Assembly (NCBI RefSeq): GCF_014925385.1
Contig: NZ_JACSDK010000001.1
Coordinates: forward strand, 434,001-498,000
Length of the DNA stretch: 64,000 nt
Reading direction: 5' to 3'
From: Pelagibius marinus
GTDB taxonomy: Bacteria > Pseudomonadota > Alphaproteobacteria > Kiloniellales > Kiloniellaceae
Shown here: positions 1 through 10,321 of the stretch, piece after piece
How positions within the stretch are numbered: position 1 is the first letter of the stretch
Layout of the letters: every line of letters begins with the position of its first letter
Made by a program: the position numbers and the translations under genes
The notes under the pieces: model-generated
What the model was told of the DNA's origin: nothing
The model's database searches: none
What the model saw: only the letters and a program-made list of their open reading frames with translations

Positions 1-794
1 TCACATAGGCCTCCTATGGCGAAAAAGGCGACAACCTGTATTAGGAGAACCACTAAATAGTAAGTGAATGCCCATCGTAGCTGGTTGAGAGAGGCGCTCT
101 TGTGGAGCTGTAGTGTTTGCAGGATGAAGACTTGCTCCAGGTCTTCACGAATTGATTTTTTAAGGTCAAAATTCTCGATCAACTTTTTGAAGAAACGCTC
201 TCGCATCCCAACGATTTTGTGCACGAGTTCATCGTTGTTCATCGATTTCGGATTTATTTTTTCGGAGCCTAGGACGTAACGATAGAACCAGAACCTAACG
301 TCGGAAATCAGTCTATAGGGTCGATCTGTATCTAATTCTTTATTGAACAAGAAAAGTATGATGAACAGTCCGATGGCAGTCGAACACGCAATTCCAATCA
401 ATATCCATTTCTCTAGATCGCTAAGCGCAGTGCCAAGGCGAAGTGCAATGCCGATGGATGTGAGGATAAAAATTGAGATGCTTACGTGCGTTTGTAGCAC
501 CCTGTACCTTTGATCCTCATACCAGTCGTGCCGATCGATTGCGTACTGAATAGCTTTGTGAATTTTTGCAATTAGACGATCAGGCGTATTCGCTTCGCTC
601 TTTCCAATAACCTCGGATATCAAGCCCAATTCTAGCTCTTGCTCCAATCGAGTCGCTTCTTGCCGCGCAGTCTGCGGTATTGAATCGGGAGAACCGCTAA
701 AGAATTTCTTGATAGGTCCTGTTGGTAGGAAGCGAGTGAGGAATACCAGAATGGCGGGCCCAGTTAGTGCCACTAAAACCAATGGCCATTTCAT
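1..794 (-). CDS. Multi-pass membrane protein of unknown function, truncated by window edge
   Basis: I read an open frame of 264 codons on the minus strand that runs off the left edge, so the C-terminus is missing. The start at 794 is chosen over an in-frame ATG at 815 because AGGAGG lies 10 bases upstream of it. Hydrophobic segments fall at about residues 2-22, 104-121, 130-150 and 242-262. Between the first and second is a charged helical stretch ending in WYEDQRYRVLQ (91-101). A charged stretch followed by two close membrane helices recalls SLATT-type 2TM domains, but that is a weak impression. The gene is visibly AT-rich compared with everything to its right, which suggests acquisition. 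I do not recognise the family. Confidence 0.7.
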   Translation of the reverse strand, partial: MKWPLVLVALTGPAILVFLTRFLPTGPIKKFFSGSPDSIPQTARQEATRLEQELELGLISEVIGKSEANTPDRLIAKIHKAIQYAIDRHDWYEDQRYRVLQTHVSISIFILTSIGIALRLGTALSDLEKWILIGIACSTAIGLFIILFLFNKELDTDRPYRLISDVRFWFYRYVLGSEKINPKSMNNDELVHKIVGMRERFFKKLIENFDLKKSIREDLEQVFILQTLQLHKSASLNQLRWAFTYYLVVLLIQVVAFFAIGGLC

Positions 795-950
795 ATCTTG
801 AATGCCTCCTGACATTCCCAACAACCCGCCTCACAAAACAGTGGATTACGGATCGATTTGTGCGCGCAACCTTATAAACAATTGCAGCATGACGCTCGAT
901 ATTACATCACGCGATGGTTTTGTTGGGTGAAGATTTACCCGTAATCAGGC

Positions 951-1871
951 TCAGAAGATGTCCTTGTTCGCGCGCACCTCGTCCTTCACGAACTCGATGG
1001 TCTCGCGAATGCGGCGCAGGGCCGCGGTGTTCTCGTGGGAGACGATCCAGAAGGTGCGGGTCAGGGAGAAGGTCTTGCGCAGCACCGGCTGCAGGCCGCT
1101 CTGCTGGCCGGCCAGGAAGTCGGGCAGGATGCAGACGCCGGCGCCGGCCAGGGTGGCGTTGAGCTGGGCGATGAGGTTGGAGCTGGAGATCTGCGGCACC
1201 ACCTTGCGCCCGAAGTTGGGCATGTAGTCCAGCTTGGGGTCGAAGATCAGGTCGGCGATGTAGCCGATCATGGCGTGGTGGGTCAGGTCCTCCAGGCCGC
1301 GGATCGGCGGGTTCTCCTTCAGGTAGTCAGGCGCCGCGTAGAGCTGCAACCTGTAGTCTGTGAGCTTGGAGGCCAGCAGGCGCCCGGAGGTCGGCCGCGT
1401 CACCGCGATGGTCAGGTCGGCCTCGCGCTTGGCCAGGCTGAAGACCCGCGGCATGGCCACCAGCTGAAGTTCCAGCTTGGGGTGACGGCGCGCCAATTTG
1501 TGGATGCGCGGGGCCAGGAAGAAACTGCCGAAGCCGTCCGGCGCGCCCAGGCGCACCACGCCCTCCAGCGACTCGTCGCGGCCCTGCACCTGGGCCTGGG
1601 CCTGCAGGGTGGTGGTCTCCATGGCCTCGGCCGAGGGCAGCAGGCGCTGGCCCACCTCGGTCAGGCTGTAGCCCTTGGGATTGCGGTCGAAAAGCTGGGC
1701 GTCCAGATCGGTCTCCAGGGCGCGGATGCGGCGCGCCACTGTGGCGTTGTCGACCTTCAGGCCCTTGGCCGCGGTGGTCAGCTGCCCGGTGCGCGCCACC
1801 GCGAGAAAGAACTTCAAATCGTCCCAGCGCATCGCTTCGCTTTCTGATAGGCTTTGCGTTCTTGCAGCCAT
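951..1871 (-). CDS. LysR-family transcriptional regulator
   Basis: A 306-residue LysR-type regulator. The N-terminal winged helix-turn-helix begins at WDDLKFFLAVARTGQL with the typical recognition helix region (NATVARRIRALE), followed by a LysR substrate-binding domain with RLGAPDGFGSFFLAP. The frame is open to an ATG at 1931, but AAGGA about 10 bases before the ATG at 1871 favours that start; the ATG at 1832 is another possibility. It is transcribed divergently from mmsA across a short gap, so it probably controls mmsA and itself, with an effector linked to valine or propionate-type catabolism. The target assignment is inference from position only. Confidence 0.88.
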   Translation of the reverse strand: MAARTQSLSESEAMRWDDLKFFLAVARTGQLTTAAKGLKVDNATVARRIRALETDLDAQLFDRNPKGYSLTEVGQRLLPSAEAMETTTLQAQAQVQGRDESLEGVVRLGAPDGFGSFFLAPRIHKLARRHPKLELQLVAMPRVFSLAKREADLTIAVTRPTSGRLLASKLTDYRLQLYAAPDYLKENPPIRGLEDLTHHAMIGYIADLIFDPKLDYMPNFGRKVVPQISSSNLIAQLNATLAGAGVCILPDFLAGQQSGLQPVLRKTFSLTRTFWIVSHENTAALRRIRETIEFVKDEVRANKDIF

Positions 1872-2057
1872 GCTCGCCGCATCCTTGCAAAAATGCAAAA
1901 TGAAAATGACAAAATGGCGGTTTAGGCGCATAGAAGAATGTACTACGCAAAACAGCCATTATTTTAGCGGGTCAAGCGATCCCGGGTGAACAAAGCCTGG
2001 GCGTCCGGAACAGGGCGCGGGAAAGCCGGTCGCAGCGCAGTCGGGAGGACAGTCAAG

Positions 2058-3557
<1,500 letters not shown>

Positions 3558-3898
3558 GGCCCGCCGCCAAAGCAGGACGCTGAGGAAGTTTCGACGCAGA
3601 CGGTTACAGGAGGGGGAGGTATCTCGGGAGCCAAGGACCCCGCGCGTTCTGGGAGGACGCGCCGGCAACCCGGCCCTAGAGTATTGATTTCTCGGTCAAA
3701 GACCGAATAGATTTTCACAGCTTTCCGGGCGGGAAAACCCGCTACAACACCAACGAAAACCGGAAGGCAATGAGGGAGGCCCGGCTACGTGATGGCACCA
3801 CCATCAGAGCTGTGCGCGCCATTCGCGTCCCGTCGGGATGCCGAGGCGACGTTTGCGCAGCGCAATGGCAGACCGTTGTTCCGACGGAGCGCCAGACC
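3558..3898 (+). other. Intergenic region upstream of the ligase/Liv operon
   Basis: A 341-base gap with no convincing gene. It holds a candidate promoter with a built-in inverted repeat (3684-3713) and a long untranslated stretch before the ligase start at 3899. The frame of the ligase is open through its last 129 bases, but the translated extension looks unlike the family and the ATG at 3899 fits better. Confidence 0.5.
3684..3713 (+). promoter_or_regulatory. Candidate promoter with palindromic operator in the spacer
   Basis: TTGATT (3684-3689) and TAGATT (3708-3713) are separated by 18 bases, and the spacer contains the palindrome TCGGTC-AAA-GACCGA (3692-3706). A repressor dimer site in the spacer would block polymerase directly. 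The element could also be a weak terminator for mmsA because ATTTTC follows. Positional candidate only. Confidence 0.35.
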
Positions 3899-5881
3899 AT
3901 GAGCTCGACCCGGAACACTGCAGGCTTGCCGCCGGCGGAGATCGACACCTTTCCCAAGCTGCTGGAGTATCAGCGCAGGACGCGGCCCCAACGGCCGGCG
4001 ATCCGCGAGAAGGACTTCGGCATCTGGCAGACCTATTCCTGGGGCCGGGTGGCCGAGGAGATCCGCGACCTCGCCGCCGGGCTCTTCAGCCTGGGTGTCC
4101 AGCGCGGCGACAAGGTCGCCATCGTCGGCGATAACCGACCCCGCCTCTACTGGACCATGACCGCGGTGCAGGCCATCGGCGCCGTGCCGGTGCCGCTGTA
4201 CCAGGATTCCGTGGCCGAGGAGATGACTTATGTCCTCGAACATGCGGAGGCGCGCTTTGCCGTGGTCGAGGACCAGGAGCAGGTCGACAAGCTGATGGAA
4301 GTGATGGAGCGCTGCCCGCGCCTGGAACAGATCGTCTACGACGAGTCGCGCGGCATGCGCCACTACACGCAGTCCTTCCTGCACCACTTCGATGCGGTCC
4401 AGTCCGAGGGCCGCGACTACAACAAGATCCACCCCGATTTCTATGACGAGGAGATCGCCAAGGCCAAAGGCGACGACCCGGCCATCATCCTCTATACCTC
4501 CGGCACCACCGGCAAGCCGAAGGGGGTGATCCTCAGCTTCGACAACGTGATCAAGACGGCGGCCAACGGCGTGAAGCTGGAGCAGCTGACGGCCGACGAA
4601 GAGACCATGGCCTACCTGCCCATGGCCTGGGTCGGCGACCACATCTTCTCCTACGGACAGAGCTACGTCGCCGGCTTCTGCGTCGCCTGCCCGGAATCCA
4701 GCGCCACGGTGATGCAGGACCTGCGCGAACTGGGGCCGACATACTTCTTCGCCCCGCCGCGCATCTTCGAGAACATCCTGACCACGGTGATGATCCGCAT
4801 GGAGGACGCCAGCTGGATCAAGCGCCGGGTGTTTCACTACTTCATGGATCTCGCGCGGCGTTGCGGCACGCGCATTCTGGACCGGAAGCCGGTGAGCGCC
4901 AGCGACCGCCTGCTCTACGTCCTGGGCAACCTGCTGGTTTACGGGCCCTTGAAGAACACCCTGGGCTTCACGCGCATCCGCCTGGCCTATACCGCGGGCG
5001 AGGCCATCGGGCCCGACATCTTCGATTTCTACCGTTCGATCGGCGTGAACCTGAAGCAGCTCTACGGCTCGACCGAGGCCAGCGTCTTCATCGCTATCCA
5101 GCCCGACGGCGAGATCGAAGCCGACACGGTCGGCAAGCCGGCCATCGACGTGGAAATCAAGATCGCCGACAACGGCGAGGTGATGTTCCGCAGCCCCGGC
5201 GTCTTCGTCGAATACTTCAAGAACCCGGAGGCCACGGCCGAGACCAAGACGCCGGACGGCTGGGTGCACACCGGCGATGCCGGTTTCTTTGACGACAACG
5301 GCCATCTGAAGATCATCGACCGCGCCAAGGACGTGGGCCGCCTCAACGACGGCGGGCTCTTCGCGCCGAAGTACGTGGAGAACAAGCTGAAGTTCTTCCC
5401 CGACATCAAGGAGGCGGTGGCCTTCGGCCACGAGCGCGACTTCTGCGCCGCCCTCATCAACATCGACCTGGTGGCCGTCGGCAGCTGGGCGGAGCGCAAC
5501 AACGTGGCCTACGGCAGCTACCAGGAACTAGCCGCCCACCCGCAGGTGATCGAGACCATCAAGGGCCACATCGAGCAGGTCAACCGCGACCTCGCCGCGG
5601 ACCCGCGGCTGGCGAGCAGCCAGATCCGCCGCTTCCTGGTGCTGCACAAGGAGCTCGATGCCGATGACGGCGAACTGACGCGCACCCGCAAGGTGCGCCG
5701 CAGCTTCATCGCCGAGCGCTATCTGCCGTTGATCGACGCGCTCTACTCCGGCGTCGATCACGCCTACATCGAGACCGAGGTCACCTTCGAGGACGGCCGC
5801 AAGGGCATGATCAAGGCCGACCTGCAGATCGTCGACGTCGAGACTGCGCCGACGGCGCCGGCCATGAAGAAAGCGAGCTGA
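3899..5881 (+). CDS. Long-chain-type acyl-CoA ligase (AMP-forming)
   Basis: A 660-residue ANL-superfamily adenylate-forming enzyme that activates a carboxylic acid with ATP and CoA. The P-loop-like motif [11 protein letters not shown] lies near residues 199-209, LYGSTEA near 385 and GWVHTGDAGFFD near 455, all typical of long-chain acyl-CoA synthetases; the length also fits that group. ATG at 3899 gives MSSTRNTAGLPP, as in relatives. It leads an operon with a Liv-type ABC importer starting 2 bases after its stop, and a second CoA ligase closes the cluster. This suggests vectorial uptake and activation of an acid, perhaps fatty, aromatic or branched. The substrate cannot be read from sequence. 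Confidence 0.9.
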   Translation: MSSTRNTAGLPPAEIDTFPKLLEYQRRTRPQRPAIREKDFGIWQTYSWGRVAEEIRDLAAGLFSLGVQRGDKVAIVGDNRPRLYWTMTAVQAIGAVPVPLYQDSVAEEMTYVLEHAEARFAVVEDQEQVDKLMEVMERCPRLEQIVYDESRGMRHYTQSFLHHFDAVQSEGRDYNKIHPDFYDEEIAKAKGDDPAIILYTSGTTGKPKGVILSFDNVIKTAANGVKLEQLTADEETMAYLPMAWVGDHIFSYGQSYVAGFCVACPESSATVMQDLRELGPTYFFAPPRIFENILTTVMIRMEDASWIKRRVFHYFMDLARRCGTRILDRKPVSASDRLLYVLGNLLVYGPLKNTLGFTRIRLAYTAGEAIGPDIFDFYRSIGVNLKQLYGSTEASVFIAIQPDGEIEADTVGKPAIDVEIKIADNGEVMFRSPGVFVEYFKNPEATAETKTPDGWVHTGDAGFFDDNGHLKIIDRAKDVGRLNDGGLFAPKYVENKLKFFPDIKEAVAFGHERDFCAALINIDLVAVGSWAERNNVAYGSYQELAAHPQVIETIKGHIEQVNRDLAADPRLASSQIRRFLVLHKELDADDGELTRTRKVRRSFIAERYLPLIDALYSGVDHAYIETEVTFEDGRKGMIKADLQIVDVETAPTAPAMKKAS

Positions 5882-5883
5882 CG

Positions 5884-6672
5884 GTGTACGGCGACAAGCA
5901 TATCGGCGACACGCTGCTGAAGGTCGACAACATCACGCTGGCCTTCGGCGGCGTGAAGGCGCTGACCGACATCTCCTTCGAGATCCGCGAGCACGAGATC
6001 CTGGCGATCATCGGCCCCAACGGCGCCGGCAAGACCTCGATGCTGAACGTGATCAACGGCTTCTATCATCCCCAGCAGGGCCGCATCATGTTCCGCGGCG
6101 CCGAGCGCAAGGCCATGCGCCCGCACCTGGCGGCCAAGCAGGGCATCGCGCGCACTTTCCAGAACGTGGCGCTGTTCAAGGGCATGTCGACGCTCGACAA
6201 CATCATGACCGGGCGTGTCCTGAAGATGAAGAGCAACCTCTTCCAACAGGCCATCTACTGGGGCGCCAACCAGCGCGAGGAGATCGAGCATCGCGAGGTC
6301 GTCGAGAAGATCATCGACTTCCTGGAGATCGAGGCGATCCGCAAGACCCCGGTGGGGCGCCTGCCCTACGGCCTGCAGAAGCGCGTCGAGCTGGCCCGGG
6401 CGCTGGCCATGGAGCCGGACCTGCTGCTGCTCGACGAGCCCATGGCCGGCATGAACGTGGAGGAGAAGGAGGACATGTGCCGCTTCATCCTCGACGTGAA
6501 CGACGAGTTCGGCACCACCATCGCCCTCATCGAGCACGACATGGGCGTGGTCATGGACATCTCCGACCGGGTGGTGGTGCTCGACTACGGCCGCAAGCTG
6601 GCTGACGGCTCGCCCGACGAGGTGCGCGCCAACCAGGACGTCATCGATGCCTATCTCGGCGTCAGTCACTAG
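5884..6672 (+). CDS. livG: Branched-chain-type ABC transporter ATP-binding protein (LivG family)
   Basis: A 262-residue cytoplasmic ATPase of the hydrophobic amino-acid uptake type. Walker A is GPNGAGKT (about 44-51), the LivG hallmark IARTFQNVALF follows, the signature region is LPYGLQKRVELARAL (about 160) and Walker B is LLLLDEPMAGMN. A GTG start lies 2 bases after the ligase stop, so translation is coupled. It powers import together with the permeases and periplasmic protein encoded next. The symbol reflects family; the substrate need not be leucine, isoleucine or valine, because the operon also carries two CoA ligases. Confidence 0.92.
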   Translation: MYGDKHIGDTLLKVDNITLAFGGVKALTDISFEIREHEILAIIGPNGAGKTSMLNVINGFYHPQQGRIMFRGAERKAMRPHLAAKQGIARTFQNVALFKGMSTLDNIMTGRVLKMKSNLFQQAIYWGANQREEIEHREVVEKIIDFLEIEAIRKTPVGRLPYGLQKRVELARALAMEPDLLLLDEPMAGMNVEEKEDMCRFILDVNDEFGTTIALIEHDMGVVMDISDRVVVLDYGRKLADGSPDEVRANQDVIDAYLGVSH

Positions 6673-6681
6673 GAGATCAGG

Positions 6682-7701
6682 GTGATGAACGCCACCGCCA
6701 CACGCTTCGGAATCTGGATGGCCTTGGTGCCGCTGCTCATCGCGATCCTCGGCCTCGGCCTGCAGGGCCTGGCCATCATCGACACCTCGCTGTTCTTCAC
6801 CTGGGGCTACTTCCTGGAAGTGCTGATCGCCGGGCTGCTGCAGGGGGTCCTTTATTCGCTGGTGGCGCTCGGCTTTGTGCTGATCTTCAAGGCCTCGGGC
6901 ATCTTCAATTTCGCCCAGGGCTCCATGGTGCTCTTCGCCGCGCTGACCATGGTCGGCTTCATCGAGATGGGACTGCACTGGACCCTGGCTTTCATCCTGG
7001 CCGCCGGGGTCATGGTGGTGCTGGCCATCGTCATCGAAAAGGTGGTGCTGCGCCCCATGGTGAACCAGCCGCACATCATCCTCTTCATGGCCACCATCGG
7101 TATCTTCTATTTTCTCGACGGCTTCGGGCAGACACTCTGGGGGTCGGACGTGAAGGTGCTGGACATCGGCATTCCCAAGGATCCGATGTTCGTTCTGCCG
7201 AACGTCTTCGAGGGCGGCATCCTGATCAATTCCTTCGACCTGGTGGCCGCCCTGGTGGGCGCCGTCCTGGTCGCGGTGCTGGCGGTCTTCTTCCAGTACA
7301 CCCGCGTCGGGCGCGCCCTGCGCGCGGTGGCCGACGACCACCAGGCGGCGCTGTCGGTCGGTATCCCGCTGAAGACCATCTGGGCCATCGTCTGGTCGGT
7401 GGCCGGCATCGTGGCGCTGGTCGCGGGCATCATGTGGGGCTCCAAGGCCGGGGTGCAGTTCTCCCTGGCGCTGATCGCGCTGAAGGCCCTGCCGGTGCTG
7501 ATCCTCGGCGGCTTCACCTCGATCCCCGGGGCCATCGTCGGCGGCCTCATCATCGGCGCCGGCGAGCAGGTGGCGGAGGTCTTCCTCGGCCCCCTGGTGG
7601 GCGGCGCGCTGCAGGACTGGTTCGCCTATATGCTGGCGCTGGGCTTCCTGCTGTTTCGGCCGCAGGGCCTGTTCGGCGAAAAGATCATCGAGCGGATTTA
7701 G
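6682..7701 (+). CDS. livH: Branched-chain-type ABC transporter permease (LivH family)
   Basis: A 339-residue inner-membrane permease with about eight hydrophobic helices. GLLQGVLYSLVALGFVLIFK followed by GIFNFAQGSM is the LivH signature. AGGAG at 6671-6675 serves either the GTG at 6682 or the ATG at 6685; the difference is one residue. It forms the translocation pore with the LivM-type subunit encoded 5 bases downstream. The protein is longer at its N-terminus than classical LivH by one extra hydrophobic helix, as is common in this ligase-associated group. Confidence 0.92.
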   Translation: MMNATATRFGIWMALVPLLIAILGLGLQGLAIIDTSLFFTWGYFLEVLIAGLLQGVLYSLVALGFVLIFKASGIFNFAQGSMVLFAALTMVGFIEMGLHWTLAFILAAGVMVVLAIVIEKVVLRPMVNQPHIILFMATIGIFYFLDGFGQTLWGSDVKVLDIGIPKDPMFVLPNVFEGGILINSFDLVAALVGAVLVAVLAVFFQYTRVGRALRAVADDHQAALSVGIPLKTIWAIVWSVAGIVALVAGIMWGSKAGVQFSLALIALKALPVLILGGFTSIPGAIVGGLIIGAGEQVAEVFLGPLVGGALQDWFAYMLALGFLLFRPQGLFGEKIIERI

Positions 7702-7706
7702 AGACC

Positions 7707-8786
7707 ATGTTCTATCGCGAAGCCGGACAGTTCAAAACCAGCTACAGCGCCGACCAGGCGATCTTTCCGATCCGCCAGGACCGCCTGGGCCTGCTGCTGC
7801 TCGGCCTCGTCGCCGTCTTCGCGGTGCCGGCGCTGGCCAACAACTATTTCCTGGAGACCATCTTCGTCCCCTTCCTGGTCTTCGCCATGGCGGCCCTGGG
7901 GCTCAACCTGCTGACCGGCTACTGCGGCCAGCTTTCGCTCGGCACCGGCGGTTTCATGGCCTGCGGCGCCTTCTTCTCCTTCAAGCTGGCCACAGCCTTT
8001 CCCGAGCTGCACATCGTCGTGGTCTTCCTGCTGGCCGGCCTGGGTACCGCCGGCGTCGGCGTGCTCTTCGGGCTGCCCAGCCTGCGCATCAAGGGCTTCT
8101 ACCTGGCCGTCGCCACCCTGGCGGCGCAGTTCTTCCTGGTCTGGATGTTCAACAAGTTTAACTGGTGGACGAACTACAGCCCCTCCGGCGTCATCTCGGC
8201 GCCGCCGCGTGAGATCATTCCCGGCTTCTTCGTCACCGGCAACGAGGCCAGCCCGGCGGCCAAGTACGTCTTCCTGCTGATCTTCGTGGCCGTTCTGGCG
8301 CTGATCGCCAAGAACCTGGTGCGCAGCCGCACCGGACGCTCCTGGATGGCGATCCGCGACATGGATATCGCCGCGGAGATCATCGGCATCCGTCCGCTCT
8401 GGGCCAAGCTCTCCGCCTTCGCCGTCAGCTCCTTCTACATCGGCATCTCGGGCGCGCTCTGGGCCTTCGTCTACACCGGCTCGGTGGAGGCGCTGGCCTT
8501 CCAGATCGACCGCTCCTTCCAGGTGCTCTTCATGGTGATCATCGGGGGGCTGGGCTCGATCCTCGGCTCCTTCCTCGGCGCGGCCTTCATCGTGCTGCTG
8601 CCGATCCTCTTGAACAACGCGCCGGCGGCGCTGGGCATCCCTCTCAAGGTGGAGCTGATTTCGCACCTGGAGTTCATGATCTTCGGCGCGCTCATCATCT
8701 TCTTCCTGATCGTCGAGCCGCACGGCCTGGCCCGGCTGTGGCAGATCGGCAAGGAGAAGCTGCGGCTCTGGCCGTTCCCGTACTGA
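7707..8786 (+). CDS. livM: Branched-chain-type ABC transporter permease (LivM family)
   Basis: A 359-residue multi-pass inner-membrane permease. The LivM hallmarks ALGLNLLTGYCGQLSLGTGG and RIKGFYLAVATLAAQFF are present, as is RTGRSWMAIRDMDIAAE. The frame is open far upstream, inside livH, but the ATG at 7707 (MFYREAGQF) follows the livH stop by 5 bases and gives a family-length protein. It pairs with the LivH-type permease in the same operon. A strong stem-loop follows its stop, probably adjusting expression of the binding protein relative to the membrane subunits. Confidence 0.92.
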   Translation: MFYREAGQFKTSYSADQAIFPIRQDRLGLLLLGLVAVFAVPALANNYFLETIFVPFLVFAMAALGLNLLTGYCGQLSLGTGGFMACGAFFSFKLATAFPELHIVVVFLLAGLGTAGVGVLFGLPSLRIKGFYLAVATLAAQFFLVWMFNKFNWWTNYSPSGVISAPPREIIPGFFVTGNEASPAAKYVFLLIFVAVLALIAKNLVRSRTGRSWMAIRDMDIAAEIIGIRPLWAKLSAFAVSSFYIGISGALWAFVYTGSVEALAFQIDRSFQVLFMVIIGGLGSILGSFLGAAFIVLLPILLNNAPAALGIPLKVELISHLEFMIFGALIIFFLIVEPHGLARLWQIGKEKLRLWPFPY

Positions 8787-8790
8787 CCAT

Positions 8791-8824
8791 GCCCCCGCCC
8801 GGCCGCTGGCCAGCGGCAGGGGGC
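8791..8824 (+). terminator. Intra-operon stem-loop between livM and the binding-protein gene
   Basis: GCCCCC and GGGGGC flank a perfect 16-base palindrome GCCGCTGGCCAGCGGC. No T-run follows, so it is more likely an mRNA-stabilising or processing hairpin, or a partial attenuator, than a full terminator. Such hairpins next to binding-protein genes commonly raise their transcript share over membrane subunits. Confidence 0.55.
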
Positions 8825-8889
8825 GATGCTAGCCTAGGACCGAATAACCAAGCCCTTGGAAAGGGGCAAAAAACCGGGAGGAACTTAGG

Positions 8890-10203
8890 ATGAAGTTTAA
8901 GAAATTTGGCCTCGCCGCAGTTGGCGCGGCGATGTTGGCGGGCTCGCTTGTCCTGCCGGGACTGGCGGCCGCGCAGGAACAGTTCGTGCCGCTGCTGGTC
9001 TACCGCACCGGCCCCTATGCGCCGAACGGCATTCCCATCGCCGACGGTTTCAACGACTACATGCAGCTCATCAACACGCGTGATGGCGGCATCAACGGCA
9101 TCAAGTATGCCTGGGAAGAGTGCGAGACCCAGTACAACAACGACCGTGGCGTCGAGTGCTACGAGCGCCTGAAGGGCAACGGCCCGACCGGCGCCAGCGT
9201 CGTGAACCCCTATTCGACCGGCATCACCTATGCGCTGATCGACCGCGCCACCAACGACAAGGTGCCGGTGCTCTCCATGGGCTACGGCCGCGCCGACGCC
9301 TCCGACGGCCGGGTTTTCCCCTACGTCTTCACCATGCCGATCACCTACTGGGCCGGCGCCGACGTGATGGTGCAGTACGCCAAGAAGGAATCGGGCGGCA
9401 GCCTGAAGGGCAAGAAGATCGCCCTGGTCTATCACGACTCCGCCTACGGCAAGGAGCCGATCGCGACCCTGGAGCGCCTGGCCAAGGAAGAGGGCTACCA
9501 GTTCTCGACCTATCCGGTCGCCCACCCGGGCCTGGAGCAGAAGGCGACCTGGCTGCAGATCGGCCGCCAGCTGCGGCCCGACTGGGTCTTCATGTGGGGC
9601 TGGGGCGTGATGAACTCGACGGCCATTAAGGAGGCCGCCGCCGTCGGCTTCCCGATGGAGAAGTTCATCGGCATCTGGTGGTCCGGTGCCGAGGCCGACG
9701 TGACCCCGGCCGGCGCTGCGGCCAAGGGCTACAAGTCCTTGAACATCACCGGCGTCGGCACCTCCGCGCCGATTTTCGCGGACATCGAGAAAATGCACGC
9801 CGACGGCAACGGCATCGCCGACAAGGCCAACATCGGCACGGTGCTCTACAACCGCGCCCTGGTGAACGCCTTCCTCTATACCGAGGCGATCCGCGTCGCC
9901 CAGGGCGAGTTCGGCGTCAAGTCGCTGACCGGCGAGCAGGTGCAGTGGGGCATGGAGCACCTCAACGTGACCCAGGCCGCGATCGACAAGGCCGGCATGA
10001 CCGGTCTGCTCAGCCCGGTGAAGATCACCTGCGCCGATCACGAGGGCGGCGGCTCCGCCCTGGTGCAGCAGTGGGACGGCGCCAAGTGGCAGGCGATCAC
10101 GGACTTCATCTCGCCGAACCGCGACGCCCTGCGGCCGGCCTATGAGGAGTCGGCCGCCCAGTACGCCAAGGAGAAGGGCATCACGCCGCGCAGCTGCAGC
10201 TGA
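8890..10203 (+). CDS. livK: Periplasmic substrate-binding protein of the Liv-type ABC importer
   Basis: A 437-residue type I periplasmic binding protein. The signal peptide has KFKK, a hydrophobic core and a cleavage site near LAAAQE (about residues 1-30). The mature part reads as a leucine/branched-chain-type receptor: VPLLVYRTGPYAPNGIPIAD, GYGRADASDGRVFPY and ALVYHDSAYGKEPI. GGGAGGA at 8876-8882 gives a strong ribosome site. At about 410 mature residues it is longer than LivJ/LivK (about 345), which fits receptors for aromatic or other acids in this transporter class. The ligand is unknown. Located between two stem-loops. Confidence 0.9.
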   Translation: MKFKKFGLAAVGAAMLAGSLVLPGLAAAQEQFVPLLVYRTGPYAPNGIPIADGFNDYMQLINTRDGGINGIKYAWEECETQYNNDRGVECYERLKGNGPTGASVVNPYSTGITYALIDRATNDKVPVLSMGYGRADASDGRVFPYVFTMPITYWAGADVMVQYAKKESGGSLKGKKIALVYHDSAYGKEPIATLERLAKEEGYQFSTYPVAHPGLEQKATWLQIGRQLRPDWVFMWGWGVMNSTAIKEAAAVGFPMEKFIGIWWSGAEADVTPAGAAAKGYKSLNITGVGTSAPIFADIEKMHADGNGIADKANIGTVLYNRALVNAFLYTEAIRVAQGEFGVKSLTGEQVQWGMEHLNVTQAAIDKAGMTGLLSPVKITCADHEGGGSALVQQWDGAKWQAITDFISPNRDALRPAYEESAAQYAKEKGITPRSCS

Positions 10204-10255
10204 CCCGGCGGGATTCCCCGAACCCCCCGGAAACCTGTGGGGGACTTCGAGGCAA

Positions 10256-10280
10256 GGGGGCGGTCCAGCGGACCGCCCCC
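10256..10280 (+). terminator. Stem-loop after the binding-protein gene
   Basis: A perfect 11-bp stem, GGGGGCGGTCC and GGACCGCCCCC, with a 3-base loop. No U-tract follows, so it may block 3' exonuclease and protect the upstream binding-protein message, or weakly attenuate transcription into livF. Confidence 0.6.
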
Positions 10281-10321
10281 GCGCCCCGGAGAATTTCACT
10301 CTCTAGAGATTGCCTGAAGCC

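Noticed and set aside
64-279. Short plus-strand open frame of 71 codons at the left edge
   Set aside because: Antisense to the longer membrane-protein frame, which has an AGGAGG ribosome site and clear helices.
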